NCBI GenBank assembly: GCA_025057755.1
Contig: JANWVC010000003.1
Span: 418,289-482,288 of the forward strand
From: Limisphaera sp.
GTDB lineage: Bacteria; Verrucomicrobiota; Verrucomicrobiia; Limisphaerales; Limisphaeraceae
DNA length: 64,000 nt
Direction of reading: 5' to 3'
Below, piece by piece: positions 28,885-40,122 of this stretch. The notes beneath the pieces are model-generated. The model was given only the letters and a program-made list of their open reading frames with translations, had not been told where the DNA came from and did no database searches. Position 1 is the stretch's first letter. Every line of letters starts with the position of its first letter. The position numbers and the translations under genes were made by a program.

Positions 28885-31800
28885 CTACAAGGTGCTCAAA
28901 AGCCGCGCTGGCTCCGGCGGCGCATCCACGGGCCGGGACACCCCCACGCGGACGTCCAAGCCCAAGGCTTGCATCTCCTTGACCAAAACGTTGAAGGATT
29001 CCGGAATACCGGCCTCCAGGCAGTTCTCTCCTTTGACGATGCTCTCGTAAACGCGGGTGCGACCCTGCACATCGTCGGACTTGACCGTGAGGAGTTCTTG
29101 CAAAGAATAAGCGGCTCCGTAAGCCTCCATGGCCCACACCTCCATTTCCCCGAACCGCTGACCGCCATATTGGGCCTTGCCACCGAGCGGCTGCTGGGTA
29201 ACCAGGGAGTAAGGTCCCACCGCCCGTGCATGGATTTTGTCCGCCACCAAGTGGCCCAGCTTCATCATGTAAATGTAACCTACGACCACTTCCTGATCGA
29301 AGGGTTCACCCGTGCGACCATCGTACAATACCGCCTTGCCCACCTCGTTGACTAACACGGGTTCGCCGCTAGCCTTTTGCTTTTCCCCAGCCTGGCGCAA
29401 ATACTCGCGGATTTCCCTTTCTTCAATGCCGTCAAAGACGGGTGTGGCGAATTTCAAATCCAGGATTTTGGCCGCCCATCCCAGGTGTGTCTCGAGCAAC
29501 TGCCCGACGTTCATACGCGAAGGCACGCCGAGCGGATTCAACACGATGTCCACCGGCGTCCCATCGGCCAGGAAAGGCATGTCTTCTTCCGGCACAATCT
29601 TGGCAACCACACCTTTGTTACCATGACGACCGGCCATTTTGTCGCCCACGGACAACTTGCGCTTGGAGGCGATGTACACCTTTACGGATTTAATAATACC
29701 GGAGTCTCGACCCTCGCCCGATTCCAAACGCTCCATCTCCTCATCGAATTGCATCTGTAAATCATCGAACTTCTTTTTGTAAGCGCCAATGATCTCGTTA
29801 ATCTTGTTACGAATCGGCGAAGGATCGATCTCGATTCGATCGTACACTTGCGCCAGTTTGCGCAACAAGGTTTTGGTGATCTTACGATTCGCCGGAATGA
29901 TGATCTCACCAGTCTCGCTGTTGACCACATCGAGCGGAATTTTTTCACCCAACAAGATGTTGCTCAGCGCCTCCGTGAGTTGTTCCCTCAACTCCTCTTG
30001 CTTCTGCTTGTACTCTTCCTCAACTTGCTTTGCCTGTTTCTGACTGTCTTCGACGTGCGCCTCCTTCTCGGCGTCTTTCTTGGAGGACACCTTCACGTCC
30101 ATCACGATGCCATAGGTACCCGATGGCACCCGCAAAGAAGTGTCCTTCACATCAGCGGCCTTTTCGCCAAAGATGGCGCGCAACAGACGCTCTTCCGGTG
30201 CTAGTTCCGTCTCGGACTTGGGAGTAATCTTGCCCACCAAGATGTCTCCGGGACGCACCTCTGCGCCAATACGAATCACGCCATCCGGTCCCAGGTTCTT
30301 CAAAGCCTCCTCGCCCACGTTGGGGATGTCTCGCGTAATCTCCTCCGGCCCGAGTTTCGTGTCGCGCGCGCTGACCTCAAACTCCTCGATGTGAATCGAG
30401 GTAAATATGTCCTCCTTCACAATCCGTGAACTGATCAAGATGGCGTCCTCAAAGTTATAGCCGTTCCACGGCATGAACGCTACCAGGACATTCCGACCCA
30501 GGGCCAATTCTCCGTTGCAAGTGCAAGGTCCGTCAGCCAATACCTGACCTTTTTTAACCGGATCCCCCACCCGGACGAGGATCTTTTGATTGATGCACGT
30601 GCCCGCGTTGGAGCGCATGAACTTACGAACGGGATAGATCCAAATGCCCTTGGCAGGGTCGTGCTTCAGTTTCCGCCGACCCTCCGGCAAAGTGCCATCC
30701 TTCGTCACGACAATCTGCGTGCCTGACACCGCAGCCACGCGACCCGCTTCCTGCGCCACCACCACCGCATGTGAGTCTCGTGCGGCTCGTTCCTCCATGC
30801 CCGTGGCCACGAAGGGCGCCTCCGTCACAATGAGCGGCACGGCTTGGCGTTGCATGTTCGAACCCATAAGGGCCCGGTTGGCATCATCGTGTTCCAAGAA
30901 AGGGATCAAACTGGCGGCCACCGAGACCAGTTGCTTCGGCGACACGTCCATGTAGTCCACCCGCTCAGGTTCCACGTCCACGAAGTCGCCTCGCGCCCGG
31001 CATAACACCCGCTCCTCCAAAAACCGACCTTTTTCATCAACAGGGCTGTTGGCCTGCGCAATCAGGAACTGTTCCTCCCGATCAGCCGTTAAATACTCGA
31101 TCCGGTCCGTGACACGCCCCTTTTCAACCTTCCGATACGGGGTCTCCAAAAATCCGAATTCGTTAACGCGCGCAAAGGTGGCCAACGAAGCAATCAATCC
31201 AATGTTGGGCCCTTCCGGTGTTTCGATGGGGCAAATCCGACCATAGTGCGACGGATGCACGTCCCGCACCTCGAAACCGGCACGATCCCGGGACAACCCA
31301 CCGGGCCCGAGGGCCGACAACCGCCGCTTGTGAGTCAACTCGGCCAAAGGATTGATTTGGTCCATGAATTGGCTGAGCTGACTGCGACCAAAGAAATCCC
31401 GAATGACCGCCGAGAGCGCTTTCGGGTTGATCAACTTCTGGGGTGTCATGGGTTCGACCGACTGATCAAAGAGGGTCATTCGTTCTTTGACCAAACGCTC
31501 GGTGCGAGCCAACCCCACCCGGCACTGATTGGCCAACAATTCACCCACAGTGCGAACCCTGCGGCTGCCCAAGTGGTCGATGTCGTCCAGCGTACCGTCA
31601 CCCTTACGTAAACGGAGCAGGTATTTCGTGGCCGCCACAAGGTCCTCTTTCGTCAGAATCCGAACATCACCCGTCTGAAGGCCCAGCTTTTGGTTGATCT
31701 TATATCGGCCCACACGACCCAGGTCATACCGCTTCGGATCGAAGAAGAGACGCTTGATCATGGCCCGCGCGTTCGCCGGTGTAGGCGGATCTCCCGGACG

Positions 31801-32778
31801 CAGTCGTCGATAAATGTCCTTGAGAGCCTCCTCCTCGTTCCGAGCCGGATCTTTCTTGATGCACTTGATAATGATCGCCTCATCCACGGAAGTGTCCACA
31901 ACGCGAATCCGTTGGACCCCCACTTCGGCAATCTGCTTGAGCACCGCCTTGGACAACGGCTCGAAAGCGCGGGCGACAATCAAATTGGTGGCCGGGTCGA
32001 TTACGTCCTGGACCAGCACCAAGTTGGCCAACTCCTCCCGTTTCTCCGCTTCCCTAATCGTAAGCTCTTTGATCTCGTAAAAAAGTCGCAACACCTCTTC
32101 ATCCGTCCCGCGAACTTTCTCGGCGGATTCACGCCCCTTGGCCGTCTCGGCGTCCAGAAAGCTGATCGCACGGAAGAAAGTGGTGATGAGGAACTTACGT
32201 CGCCGCTTCTTCCGATCCAGATATACGTACAATAGGTCGTTGGTATCGAACTGGGCTTCGTACCAAGACCCACGGTCCGGAATAATGCGGTAAGAGTGAA
32301 GTGTCTTGCCGTTGGGATGCTGCGTGGCCTCAAATACCAAGCCTGGAGAACGGTGCAACTGGCTCACCACCACACGCTCGGCACCGTTAATGACGAACGA
32401 TCCCTGCGGGGTCATGAGCGGGATTTCACCCATGAAGACGCGCTCTTCCTTGACGCTCTTGCTCTCTTCCCGCAATCGGAAAGTGACGTAAAGAGGCGCC
32501 CCGTACGTGAGGCCCTCGCGCAAGGCTTCGAGCCAGTCCATCTTCGGCTCGCCAATCTCATAGGACACAAAATCGAGTACAAATTTCCCGTCGTAACTCT
32601 CGATGGGAAAAATCTCTTGGAAAACTGCCTGCAGGCCCACAGGCTTGCGCTTGTGGGGTGGAACATCCTTCTGCAGAAACTCCTCGTAAGAGGTTACCTG
32701 CAGTTCAATCAGGTTCGGCGGCGTGATCACTTCTTTGATCCGCCCGAAATAGATCCGTTCAGTTGCAAGAGCTGGCAT
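28885..32778 (-). CDS. rpoB: DNA-directed RNA polymerase subunit beta
   Basis: This 1297-residue subunit builds the other half of the RNA polymerase cleft. The rifampicin region reads [20 protein letters not shown] then [20 protein letters not shown], with the Asp, His and Ser positions that matter most for the drug unchanged; the residue after DQ is Ile where E. coli has Asn. Later conserved blocks include [24 protein letters not shown] text (here [20 protein letters not shown]) and [19 protein letters not shown] near the C-terminus. A charged coiled segment ([20 protein letters not shown]) lies about two-thirds along. The ATG at 32778 is preceded by a strong GGAAGGAAG ribosome site; the open frame to 32973 is not coding. 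Confidence 0.98.
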   Translation of the reverse strand: MPALATERIYFGRIKEVITPPNLIELQVTSYEEFLQKDVPPHKRKPVGLQAVFQEIFPIESYDGKFVLDFVSYEIGEPKMDWLEALREGLTYGAPLYVTFRLREESKSVKEERVFMGEIPLMTPQGSFVINGAERVVVSQLHRSPGLVFEATQHPNGKTLHSYRIIPDRGSWYEAQFDTNDLLYVYLDRKKRRRKFLITTFFRAISFLDAETAKGRESAEKVRGTDEEVLRLFYEIKELTIREAEKREELANLVLVQDVIDPATNLIVARAFEPLSKAVLKQIAEVGVQRIRVVDTSVDEAIIIKCIKKDPARNEEEALKDIYRRLRPGDPPTPANARAMIKRLFFDPKRYDLGRVGRYKINQKLGLQTGDVRILTKEDLVAATKYLLRLRKGDGTLDDIDHLGSRRVRTVGELLANQCRVGLARTERLVKERMTLFDQSVEPMTPQKLINPKALSAVIRDFFGRSQLSQFMDQINPLAELTHKRRLSALGPGGLSRDRAGFEVRDVHPSHYGRICPIETPEGPNIGLIASLATFARVNEFGFLETPYRKVEKGRVTDRIEYLTADREEQFLIAQANSPVDEKGRFLEERVLCRARGDFVDVEPERVDYMDVSPKQLVSVAASLIPFLEHDDANRALMGSNMQRQAVPLIVTEAPFVATGMEERAARDSHAVVVAQEAGRVAAVSGTQIVVTKDGTLPEGRRKLKHDPAKGIWIYPVRKFMRSNAGTCINQKILVRVGDPVKKGQVLADGPCTCNGELALGRNVLVAFMPWNGYNFEDAILISSRIVKEDIFTSIHIEEFEVSARDTKLGPEEITRDIPNVGEEALKNLGPDGVIRIGAEVRPGDILVGKITPKSETELAPEERLLRAIFGEKAADVKDTSLRVPSGTYGIVMDVKVSSKKDAEKEAHVEDSQKQAKQVEEEYKQKQEELREQLTEALSNILLGEKIPLDVVNSETGEIIIPANRKITKTLLRKLAQVYDRIEIDPSPIRNKINEIIGAYKKKFDDLQMQFDEEMERLESGEGRDSGIIKSVKVYIASKRKLSVGDKMAGRHGNKGVVAKIVPEEDMPFLADGTPVDIVLNPLGVPSRMNVGQLLETHLGWAAKILDLKFATPVFDGIEEREIREYLRQAGEKQKASGEPVLVNEVGKAVLYDGRTGEPFDQEVVVGYIYMMKLGHLVADKIHARAVGPYSLVTQQPLGGKAQYGGQRFGEMEVWAMEAYGAAYSLQELLTVKSDDVQGRTRVYESIVKGENCLEAGIPESFNVLVKEMQALGLDVRVGVSRPVDAPPEPARLLSTL

Positions 32779-32954
32779 GATTCTTCCTTCCAATCCGCTC
32801 GGTCCCCCGTGAGGTGGGACCCAAGTTCCACACCCTTTGATCCGCCCGACCATTTGATGCCGGCAGGAGTTTGGCGCCGGTCTCTCCGCACACAGCCACG
32901 ACCCGCATTGGCCTGTGGCTGCGTCCGATGCAAGTCCGCAAGAGCGTCGAGAGC

Positions 32955-32989
32955 AGCCGGACGGCGACCCCACAGGATCGCCGCCGGCT
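32955..32989 (-). promoter_or_regulatory. Long hairpin in the rplL-rpoB spacer
   Basis: Bases 32955-32967 and 32978-32989 can pair over 12 base pairs with a single bulged base and a 10-base loop. The stem begins about 13 bases after the rplL stop on the minus strand. No T-run follows, so it is not a classical terminator. In other bacteria this junction carries an attenuator and an RNase III processing site that reduces rpoBC expression relative to L7/L12; the same role is inferred here. A smaller stem lies at 32893-32899/32915-32921. Confidence 0.5.
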
Positions 32990-33002
32990 TTCCATCCGCA
33001 GG

Positions 33003-33395
33003 CTACTTGAGCTCAACCTTTGCACCGGCTTCCTCAAGCTTCTTCTTGGCTGCTTCGGCCTCTTCCTTGGAAACGCCCTCCAGCACCGGCTTGGGCACAC
33101 CTTCCACCAAGGCCTTCGCGTCAGCCAGTCCCAGTCCGGCCTTGATTTCGCGCACGGCCTTAATGACCGGGATCTTCTTGTCCGCGGGCAGCGAGACCAA
33201 GATCACGTCGAAGGTGGTCTTGGCCTCAGCCGCAGGGGCTGCTGCTGCGGCTGCAGCGCCGGCCGCTGGAGCAGCCACAGCCACCGGAGCCGCTGCGCTT
33301 ACGCCCCATTTTTCTTCCAGCTTCTTGACCAGCTCAGCAGCCTCAAGGACCGTGAGCTTGCTCAGTTCTTCCACCAAGTTTGCGATGTCTGCCAT
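33003..33395 (-). CDS. rplL: 50S ribosomal protein L7/L12
   Basis: This 130-residue stalk protein recruits translation factors to the ribosome. The N-terminal dimerisation helix pair ([31 protein letters not shown]) is followed by an Ala/Pro-rich hinge of about 35 residues ([20 protein letters not shown]) and the globular factor-binding domain with [48 protein letters not shown]. The ATG at 33395 is where similarity begins; 11 in-frame codons upstream are ignored. It follows rplJ as usual. Confidence 0.97.
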   Translation of the reverse strand: MADIANLVEELSKLTVLEAAELVKKLEEKWGVSAAAPVAVAAPAAGAAAAAAAPAAEAKTTFDVILVSLPADKKIPVIKAVREIKAGLGLADAKALVEGVPKPVLEGVSKEEAEAAKKKLEEAGAKVELK

Positions 33396-33522
33396 GTTGC
33401 CTCTCTTCTCGTCGCCACCCGTGGCCACAGGTGATTTCAGTTCACGGCCTGTGAACCGACGAGCATTGTTGGTTCCTGTGATGTGGGTCCAAACCCGGGG
33501 CAGTAATCCCCGGGAAATCCTT

Positions 33523-34056
33523 TTATCCGTTTCCGCTTGTGCCGCCGCCGACCTTGTCGACGCGAGCTTGGATCACGCGTGCCAACTGCGCTGCCGGAGT
33601 CTGCAACATGCGAACCAACCGAGCGGCCGGCTCCTGCAGCAAACCCAGCAGTTGCGAGCGCAGAACTTCCAAGGGAGGCAAATCTGCCAACTGCTCCAAC
33701 TGGGTTGCTTCCAAACGATGGTTGCCCAAAAAGCCGAATCGGAGCTTCGGCTTGTCAAACTCGGCCATGAAGCTCTTCAACACTTTGGCCGCAGCGCAAA
33801 TGTCCCGCCGCCCGGTCACGACCGCCAATTGTCCGCTCAAAGAATCCCCCAGGTCTCCCAAGCCCGCCTCACGCGCTGCCAACCGAAAGAGCGTGTTCTT
33901 AATCACGTGCACTTCGGCGTCGGCACGGCGCAAACGCTTGCGCAATTCTGTCATGGCGGCGACATTGAGCCCCGTATAGTTCACCAAGATGACATACGGG
34001 GACCGGGTCAGCCGGTTCAGATACTCCTGCGTCAGGGCTTGTTTCTCAGGTCGCAT
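33523..34056 (-). CDS. rplJ: 50S ribosomal protein L10
   Basis: This 177-residue protein forms the base of the ribosomal stalk and binds L7/L12 dimers through its C-terminal helix. It begins [20 protein letters not shown], with [34 protein letters not shown] and [20 protein letters not shown] typical of L10. The C-terminal helix ([30 protein letters not shown]) is well formed. In many bacteria L10 represses its own operon by binding the leader; the 50-base gap to rplA leaves little room for such a leader here. Confidence 0.96.
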   Translation of the reverse strand: MRPEKQALTQEYLNRLTRSPYVILVNYTGLNVAAMTELRKRLRRADAEVHVIKNTLFRLAAREAGLGDLGDSLSGQLAVVTGRRDICAAAKVLKSFMAEFDKPKLRFGFLGNHRLEATQLEQLADLPPLEVLRSQLLGLLQEPAARLVRMLQTPAAQLARVIQARVDKVGGGTSGNG

Positions 34057-34106
34057 AAAAATTCAGCGAGGGTTGCAAAATCCGATCCACCGTGGCTTTT
34101 GCGGAT

Positions 34107-34814
34107 TCATGCGGTAATGCCCAGATCCTTCAAGTCGAGCCGGACCGAGGGACTCATGGTGCAACTGATGGCACAACTATGAATATACCGGCCCCGCAGG
34201 CTCGCGGGCCGTGCCTTCACCACGGCATCAACGGCAGCACGCGCATTTTCCTCAATTTGTTGCGCCGTAAAACTCGATTTGCCAACGGCCATGTGCAAGT
34301 TCCCAGTTTTGTCGATCTTAAACTCAACCCGACCAGCTTTGACCTCGCGCACGGCTCGGGCGGTATCGTCAGTCACTGTACCGGTCTTGGGATTGGGCAT
34401 CAGGCCCCGCGGACCCAACACCTTACCCAGTTTTCGCACTTCTGTCATGGCCTCGGGGGTAGCAATGGCCACATCGAAGTCTGTCCAACCCTCCTGGCAC
34501 TTTTTGATGAACTCTTCAAATCCGACATAGTCCGCGCCAGCGGCTTTTGCAGCCTCGGCAGCCTCTCCCGGCTTCGCAAACACCAGCACGCGTACCTTCT
34601 TACCCGTGCCGTGCGGCAGCGCAACCGTGCCCCGGACCATCTGATCGGACTGCTTGGGGTCCACCCCCAAACGAAATGCCAGCTCGACCGTCTCATCGAA
34701 GCGGGCGCGGGGAAACCGTTTGAGCAATTCCACCGCGGCCGCCAATGGGTACGCCCGCTGGCGGTCCACCAATTCCAACGCCTTCAGATACCGTTTGCTG
34801 TGTGTTCGAGCCAT
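34107..34814 (-). CDS. rplA: 50S ribosomal protein L1
   Basis: This 235-residue protein binds 23S rRNA at the mobile L1 stalk. Diagnostic text includes ARFDETVELAFRLGVDPKQS, RGTVALPHGTGKKVRVLVFA, VRKLGKVLGPRGLMPNPKTG and GKSSFTAQQIEENARA. Length is normal. It lies between rplK and rplJ in the conserved order. The C-terminus extends with an unusual Cys-containing turn (SCAISCTMSPSVRLDLKDLG) where most L1 proteins read a simple strand such as TSTMGPGVKVD; this keeps the expected SCTMSPSVRL core. Confidence 0.97.
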   Translation of the reverse strand: MARTHSKRYLKALELVDRQRAYPLAAAVELLKRFPRARFDETVELAFRLGVDPKQSDQMVRGTVALPHGTGKKVRVLVFAKPGEAAEAAKAAGADYVGFEEFIKKCQEGWTDFDVAIATPEAMTEVRKLGKVLGPRGLMPNPKTGTVTDDTARAVREVKAGRVEFKIDKTGNLHMAVGKSSFTAQQIEENARAAVDAVVKARPASLRGRYIHSCAISCTMSPSVRLDLKDLGITA

Positions 34815-34874
34815 GGTTATGGAGTTGCGGTGTTGGCGGGCTGGCCATGGGCCGCCCTCCCGCAGTTTAACACG

Positions 34875-35300
34875 TCAGCCGACCACTTCGATGCCCATGC
34901 TTCGAGCAGTGCCGACGATCATACGAAAAGCCGCCTCTTCTGATTCCGCGTTTAGGTCCTTCGCCTTTACCTTCACAATCTCCATGATTTGTTGCCGGGT
35001 TACCTTGCCCACCTTCTCCTTATTCGGAGCCTTCGATCCCACGGCAATACCGGCAGCCTTTTTTAACAAGGCCGATGCCGGAGGCGATTTAGTAATGAAC
35101 TTGAATGATTTGTCCTGAAACACCGTGATGATGACCGGGATCACCATGCCAGCCTGATCCTTTGTTGCGGCGTTAAACTCTTTACAAAACGCCATGATGT
35201 TCACGCCGTGCTGGCCCAAAGCCGGTCCCACCGGCGGGGCCGGATTGGCCTGTCCGCCCGGAATTTGCAGCTTGATGACCGCCGTGACTTTCTTAGCCAT
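34875..35300 (-). CDS. rplK: 50S ribosomal protein L11
   Basis: This 141-residue protein binds the GTPase-associated centre of 23S rRNA. It starts [20 protein letters not shown], with [48 protein letters not shown] and [20 protein letters not shown] following, all canonical. A purine-rich AAGGAAGGAC ribosome site lies about 12 bases before ATG 35300. The frame upstream to 35381 is open but shows no similarity. It is 77 bases after nusG. Confidence 0.97.
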   Translation of the reverse strand: MAKKVTAVIKLQIPGGQANPAPPVGPALGQHGVNIMAFCKEFNAATKDQAGMVIPVIITVFQDKSFKFITKSPPASALLKKAAGIAVGSKAPNKEKVGKVTRQQIMEIVKVKAKDLNAESEEAAFRMIVGTARSMGIEVVG

Positions 35301-35377
35301 TTTTGATAGATGTCCTTCCTTGAACCACTCATGCGCGGCATCCGGTCCACCCCTTGGGGCCGGAACCCCGCACAAGC

Positions 35378-35932
35378 TCAAGCCTTTTCCACCTGCCAGT
35401 ATTCCAGTTCAACCGGGGTGTTGCGCCCAAAGATGTTGACCACCACCTTGAGCTTGCCCCGCTCAGGTTCAATCTCCTGGATCACGCCGCTGAAATTGAG
35501 GAACGGCCCGTTATTAATTTTAACCGTCTCTCCCACTTCGAAGTTCACTTTCGGACGCTCTTCTTCTTCGGAAGCCGAGATTTGAGCTTTGATTTCTTCA
35601 ACTTCTTCATCCGGCGTGGGCTCCGGACGATCTCCACTCTCGCTGGCAAACCCGATCACGCCGGGTGTTTCCTTGATGAAATAATAAGGCCGCGGCAAAA
35701 GCTGGTTCTCGTCGTCAAACAATACCATCCGGACAAATACATACCCGGGCCATAATTTCCGCATCGAGACGATTTTCTTTTGGTTCCTGACTTCGACCAC
35801 CCTTTCCATGGGAACCATGACCTCCAAGATGTGATCGGTCAGTTCCTCGGTCTTGGCTCGCTTCTCGATGCTCTCCTTGACCTTGTGCTCCTGCCCGGCC
35901 AGCGTGTGCAAGATGTACCATCTGGGTCGCAT
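35378..35932 (-). CDS. nusG: Transcription termination/antitermination protein NusG
   Basis: This 184-residue protein binds RNA polymerase and links it to Rho or the ribosome. The NGN domain begins [20 protein letters not shown] and contains [11 protein letters not shown] and [10 protein letters not shown]; the C-terminal KOW domain reads [20 protein letters not shown] and ends [12 protein letters not shown]. Between the domains is an acidic insert of about 30 residues ([20 protein letters not shown]), longer than in E. coli. It is only three bases from the secE stop, the usual secE-nusG unit. Confidence 0.96.
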   Translation of the reverse strand: MRPRWYILHTLAGQEHKVKESIEKRAKTEELTDHILEVMVPMERVVEVRNQKKIVSMRKLWPGYVFVRMVLFDDENQLLPRPYYFIKETPGVIGFASESGDRPEPTPDEEVEEIKAQISASEEEERPKVNFEVGETVKINNGPFLNFSGVIQEIEPERGKLKVVVNIFGRNTPVELEYWQVEKA

Positions 35933-35935
35933 GTC

Positions 35936-36196
35936 TCAGCCCATGATGTGACGGGCAAACAGCGCGAAAATGAAGTCCACCAGAGCGGTGTACAACCCAA
36001 TCAGAAGCGTTGCCACCGCCACCACCACAGTTGAACCTTTCAACTCATCCCAGGTGGGCCAGGTGCACTTGCGCAGTTCCTCCCTGGTTTCTTTCAAATA
36101 ATTGGCAAACCGGGCAATGTAGCCGAGGTACCACAGCACCCCGAACAACACCCCCAAGACTGCCACCCAGATCAACGTTTTAACCAGATCGCTCAC
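35936..36196 (-). CDS. secE: Preprotein translocase subunit SecE
   Basis: This 86-residue membrane protein stabilises the SecYEG channel. It shows an N-terminal hydrophobic helix (LIWVAVLGVLFGVLWYLGYI), the conserved amphipathic segment YLKETREELRKCTWPTWDEL, and the essential C-terminal transmembrane helix (STVVVAVATLLIGLYTALVD). The extra N-terminal helix makes it longer than the minimal single-helix form. It lies between tRNA-Ser and nusG. Confidence 0.93.
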   Translation of the reverse strand: MSDLVKTLIWVAVLGVLFGVLWYLGYIARFANYLKETREELRKCTWPTWDELKGSTVVVAVATLLIGLYTALVDFIFALFARHIMG

Positions 36197-36209
36197 AATT
36201 CGGAACTCA

Positions 36210-36300
36210 TGGCGGAGAGGGAGGGATTCGAACCCCCGTCGGGCTCATCGCCCGAAGCGGTTTTCAAGACCGCCGCAATCAACCACTCTGCCACCTCTCC
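36210..36300 (-). tRNA. tRNA-Ser (anticodon UGA)
   Basis: The minus strand folds as a 91-base type II tRNA: acceptor GGAGAGG pairing with CCTCTCC, a long variable arm typical of serine, anticodon stem GCGGT/ACCGC with loop CTTGAAA giving anticodon TGA, T-arm GGGTTCGAATCCC-like, discriminator G and an encoded CCA end. It lies between tRNA-Trp and secE. Confidence 0.96.
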
Positions 36301-36311
36301 GGGAGCCGCCT

Positions 36312-36387
36312 TGGCAGGGCGGGAGGGACTCGAACCCCCAACCAACGGTTTTGGAGACCGCTGCTCTACCAATTGAGCTACCGCCCT
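36312..36387 (-). tRNA. tRNA-Trp (anticodon CCA)
   Basis: A 76-base tRNA on the minus strand: acceptor AGGGCGG/CCGCCCT, D-arm TAGCTCAATTGGTAGAGCA, anticodon loop CTCCAAA in stem GCGGT/ACCGT-type, T-arm GGGGGTTCGAGTCCCTC, discriminator G and encoded CCA. It occupies the tuf-secE interval, a conserved location for tRNA-Trp in many bacteria. Confidence 0.97.
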
Positions 36388-36457
36388 CCGCAGCAATTGT
36401 TGTGACCCGTCCGAACTCGGGTTGAGGTCTGACCCGATCCTTCAGCCAGGTCCATGA

Positions 36458-37663
36458 TCATTCGATGATTTCCGTGACCCGGCCGGCACCAATGGTCCGG
36501 CCCCCTTCGCGAATCGCAAAGCGTTGTCCGCGCTCCATCGCAATGGGCGCAATGACCTTCACCTCCAAATTCACGTTGTCACCGGGCATGACCATTTCCA
36601 CCTTTTCTCCCGTCAGCGATTTGATGTCGCGCACATCGCCCGTGACGTCCGTCGTCCGGAAGTAAAACTGCGGCCGGTAATTCACGAAGAAAGGCGTGTG
36701 CCGACCCCCTTCTTCTTTCGACAAAACATACACCTCGGCGCGGAAATGGGTATGGGGCGTAATCGAGCCAGGCTTGGCCAACACCATGCCGCGCTCGACC
36801 TCGTCCTTCTTGATCCCCCGCAGCAGCACACCGACGTTGTCACCGGCTTGGGCGCGATCCAAAATCTTCCGGAACATTTCGATATCGGTCGCCACCGTTT
36901 TGCGCGTTTCGCGCAAACCGACGATTTCGACCTCGTTCATTCGTTCAAGCACGCCGCGCTCCACCCGGCCTGTGACCACCGTTCCACGGCCCTCAATGTT
37001 GAACACGTCCTCGATGCTCATGAGGAACGGCTTGTCCACTTCACGTGTGGGCAACGGGATGTATTCATCCACCGCCTTGAGCAGTTCTTCAATTGACTTC
37101 TCGCCTTCGGGATCGCCCGCCAAGGCCTTCTTGGCGCTGCCACGAATAATCGGGGCATTGTCCCCGTCAAAACCGTACTTCTTCAACAGGTCCCGCAGCT
37201 CCATCTCCACTAAATCGAGCAGCTCGGGGTCATCCACCAGATCCACCTTGTTCAAATACACGACGATGGCCGGCACGCCCACCTGCCGAGCCAGCAGAAT
37301 GTGCTCGCGGGTTTGCGGCATCGGACCTTCCGCCGCGTCCACCACCAAAATCGCGCCATCCATTTGGGCCGCACCTGTGATCATGTTCTTGATGTAGTCG
37401 GCATGGCCGGGGCAGTCCACGTGCGCGTAATGACGCTTGTCGCTCTCGTACTCGACGTGCGAAACCGCGATGGTCACCGTCTTTGTTTCGTCCCGGACCG
37501 TGCCACCCTTGGTAATCTCAGAGTACGACTTCGGTTGGGCCATCCCCTTCCGGGCCTGCGTTGCCACAATGGCAGCTGTCAAAGTGGACTTGCCGTGGTC
37601 AATGTGCCCAATCGTGCCGACGTTAACGTGCGGCTTGGTACGCTGAAATTGCTCTTTGCCCAT
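36458..37663 (-). CDS. tuf: Elongation factor Tu
   Basis: This 401-residue GTPase delivers aminoacyl-tRNA to the ribosome. The G domain contains [31 protein letters not shown] in the switch I area, [20 protein letters not shown] and LNKVDLVDD. Later domains include [19 protein letters not shown] and the C-terminal [20 protein letters not shown]. The usual GITI of switch I reads KTVTIA here. It sits between tRNA-Thr and tRNA-Trp, the standard tufB-type tRNA context. Confidence 0.98.
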   Translation of the reverse strand: MGKEQFQRTKPHVNVGTIGHIDHGKSTLTAAIVATQARKGMAQPKSYSEITKGGTVRDETKTVTIAVSHVEYESDKRHYAHVDCPGHADYIKNMITGAAQMDGAILVVDAAEGPMPQTREHILLARQVGVPAIVVYLNKVDLVDDPELLDLVEMELRDLLKKYGFDGDNAPIIRGSAKKALAGDPEGEKSIEELLKAVDEYIPLPTREVDKPFLMSIEDVFNIEGRGTVVTGRVERGVLERMNEVEIVGLRETRKTVATDIEMFRKILDRAQAGDNVGVLLRGIKKDEVERGMVLAKPGSITPHTHFRAEVYVLSKEEGGRHTPFFVNYRPQFYFRTTDVTGDVRDIKSLTGEKVEMVMPGDNVNLEVKVIAPIAMERGQRFAIREGGRTIGAGRVTEIIE

Positions 37664-37713
37664 TGCGATTGTTCCGTTGGTTTTAGGTCGTTGTCGTTTC
37701 TATCGACGAAAGC

Positions 37714-37789
<76 letters not shown>

Positions 37790-38595
37790 TTCCTACCCAT
37801 CCTGTATCGTCGATGCCGGTCAGACCGCAAAAAACGACAAGAACCCGCCGCCCCCGGTTCGCCTCGTCAGCACGTCCTAGGGGCTGGCATGGGGATCATG
37901 TCTTCTACGGCCCTGTGACCGAGACAACAAGCTAGGGCCTGAACGACGCCTTGTCAACAGCCTTTAAGAGACCAAAGTATGCGCCCCACCCGCACTCCCA
38001 AATTTGGTTCAACATCCTGATCAACAGTTCCTTGCACAAACAGCCGACAAATACCAAACTCATCAGGGCAGCTCAAATCCATCATCTTGGACGTGCCTGT
38101 TTCATGGACCGTACTGACAATGCAGTCTCACCAAAGCTCATCCGACGGAGTTTCCCATTCTGGCTCCAAACGAACAATCCATGCGCATGCAAGCCTGCTG
38201 GTGCATTTGCTCTTGCCCAAGCCGCAGCTTCTCCAAGGGAATTGCGCGTCTCGAAACTTCCGTCTCTCAGCGAATGACATTTCCGCTCTTGTTCACAAAG
38301 AAGACTGACGTGCGGCGCGACTAATTCGAGAAACTTCCCGGTTCGTACTCAAGTTTTGGTTGGGCATTCATCTGGACTGATCTGCCAATTTGTTCCGCGT
38401 TTCATCCGCCTCTTGCGAGGCAGCAGACGCGCGTGAGACTTGAAGTTCGTGCCTTAGGATTTACGCCATGACCAGAAGCCCCGACAACGAAACACTTGAG
38501 CGCTGAAGCCCGGTTCCAGAAAGACGTCAACTGCGCGACCCACGAGGCGTTGTAACCAGCACAGGCGAGTCTGAAGAGTGGCGAGGGGAAACAGC
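37790..38595. other. About 800 bases without a recognisable gene
   Basis: This stretch must contain the promoter of the tRNA-Thr/tuf transcription unit and the 3' end of the CE15-like gene. Short frames (for example 37951-38277 on plus) have no motif, no ribosome site and C-rich, noncoding-like composition. I could not assign a promoter with confidence. Confidence 0.5.
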
Positions 38596-40122
38596 CTATT
38601 TCTGGATTGACGAAGGTGGCACCGTGGTCGCATCGAGTTGACTTCGTTTGGCACCTTTAATGCCCCATCGTTCAGCCCACGCAAGGAAATGTTTCATGTT
38701 TGACCGTGTTTCATGCCCGCCATCATGCTGTCGCCACGCCAGATGCCCCTCTAACAAGCCAGCGTTGACAGGTGGCATTGGGGCTGTGCGGTAATTTTCG
38801 GTGACTCCCAAGTCGCGTGCTCCCAAAAGTCGGTAAACCGGACCCGCTGCCACAGCTGCCATGAAACTGCCCCGCTGGTCCAACCACAATGCATCCCCCT
38901 TTTCAGGGACTCCGTAACTGAGAAAGACTGGTCGCGGTGCACAAAGGGCGATCAACTGGTGAGCGTCCACTGGCAGGTCAGAAGCATCCCGACGTCCGAA
39001 AACAGCGTCCTCTGCGGCGTATTTGAGAAAACCGCCGGCAAACCAATGATATGCACCGGGCGAGACCAGGTTTTCCACCGTCTCGCCGAAGTTGCGTCGC
39101 AGTAAGCTGGCGCCTCCTGCGCCCGAGGAACCGATCAGCCCCACGGCCAGGCGCGGTTCAAAAGCCATGGCCACCAAGGCCGCCTTACCAAAACGGGAAA
39201 CCCCTTCCACACCTACCTTCCGCGCATCCACGCAAGGGTCGGTTTCGAGATAATCCATCACCCGAGCGACGCCCCAAGCCCAGGCCCGCAAAGTGCCCCA
39301 ATCTTCCGGATGCCGAGGTCGTCCGCAATTGACCAAGCCGATGATTCCTCGCGTCAGCCCTGCTCCGTCGTCGGCTTGAACGCTGGTGGGATCGAGCACT
39401 GCGTAGCCCCATCCGGCGGTGATCAACTGCTCTGTAGAAGGGGGATCCCGAAACGGACCGCCTCCCAGACCTGCCCATCGATTTGTGAGCGGCGGTTCAT
39501 CCGGCCGGCGAGGAAATCCGTCCCAACCGAAAGCCCCGAACATGATCAACACCGGAACCCGTGCTTCTGCTCGCAGAGGCGTAACAACCGTCAAGCGCAG
39601 GTTCACTTCAATCATCGGACAGATGGAGGAATCCACACGTCCCACCAAGCGGGTTGCCCGAACCGGGATACCCGCCACGACACGATCCACGACTTGCGTG
39701 TGTACCTCCCATCGAACGACCGGCACCTGGCGCGGAATCCGACCATAAATTTCCCGCTCGAAATCCTCCACGATTTCAGGACGACGCTCTCTCCACCACA
39801 TCTCGGCCGTGGTCACCCGACGACCGTCTTTCATCCTCAGCGGGTCCGGAAGGTCGGAAAACAGATTGGCCCGAGCTTCCTCATAATTGGCCGAATTCGT
39901 GCGCCCCGGCTGTGGGACCGGTCCGGGCCGAAGCCGACGAATGCCCAACAACTCCTGCATGCGGCGATGATCTTCTTCCGCACTCCACTGAACAGGACCC
40001 GGATTCAGGATCTCTGCCCCGGATGCATGGGGCCGTGCGCCCCGAGCGCAGAGCATCAACCCGGCCAGAGCCAACCAGCTCCATGTGAATCCACTCCGAA
40101 TACTTTGTCTTTTCACCGGCAT
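38596..40122 (-). CDS. Secreted alpha/beta hydrolase, CE15 glucuronoyl-esterase-like
   Basis: This 508-residue product starts, at ATG 40122, with a signal peptide (WSWLALAGLMLCARGARPHA). The mature part has the alpha/beta-hydrolase layout of carbohydrate esterase family 15: VPVLIMFGAFGWDGFP, GWGYAVLDPTSVQADD, GTLRAWAWGVARVMDYLETD, the nucleophile elbow GVEGVSRFGKAALVAMAF (Ser in GVSRFGK) and the catalytic histidine in RQHDGGHETRSNMKHFLAW. CE15 enzymes cleave esters between 4-O-methyl-glucuronic acid of xylan and lignin alcohols; that substrate is inferred from the family, not shown. The frame is open to 40494 but the signal peptide fixes the start. The gene stands alone, so no polysaccharide locus supports the assignment. 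Confidence 0.8.
   Translation of the reverse strand: MPVKRQSIRSGFTWSWLALAGLMLCARGARPHASGAEILNPGPVQWSAEEDHRRMQELLGIRRLRPGPVPQPGRTNSANYEEARANLFSDLPDPLRMKDGRRVTTAEMWWRERRPEIVEDFEREIYGRIPRQVPVVRWEVHTQVVDRVVAGIPVRATRLVGRVDSSICPMIEVNLRLTVVTPLRAEARVPVLIMFGAFGWDGFPRRPDEPPLTNRWAGLGGGPFRDPPSTEQLITAGWGYAVLDPTSVQADDGAGLTRGIIGLVNCGRPRHPEDWGTLRAWAWGVARVMDYLETDPCVDARKVGVEGVSRFGKAALVAMAFEPRLAVGLIGSSGAGGASLLRRNFGETVENLVSPGAYHWFAGGFLKYAAEDAVFGRRDASDLPVDAHQLIALCAPRPVFLSYGVPEKGDALWLDQRGSFMAAVAAGPVYRLLGARDLGVTENYRTAPMPPVNAGLLEGHLAWRQHDGGHETRSNMKHFLAWAERWGIKGAKRSQLDATTVPPSSIQK

Noticed and set aside
24686..32235. Long plus-strand frames opposite rpoC and rpoB, up to 390 codons
   Set aside because: They mirror the minus-strand codon pattern of high-GC genes and show no independent similarity; the sense genes are certain.
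37951..38277. 108-codon plus-strand frame upstream of tRNA-Thr
   Set aside because: No recognisable sequence, no ribosome site, and it overlaps another equally poor frame.
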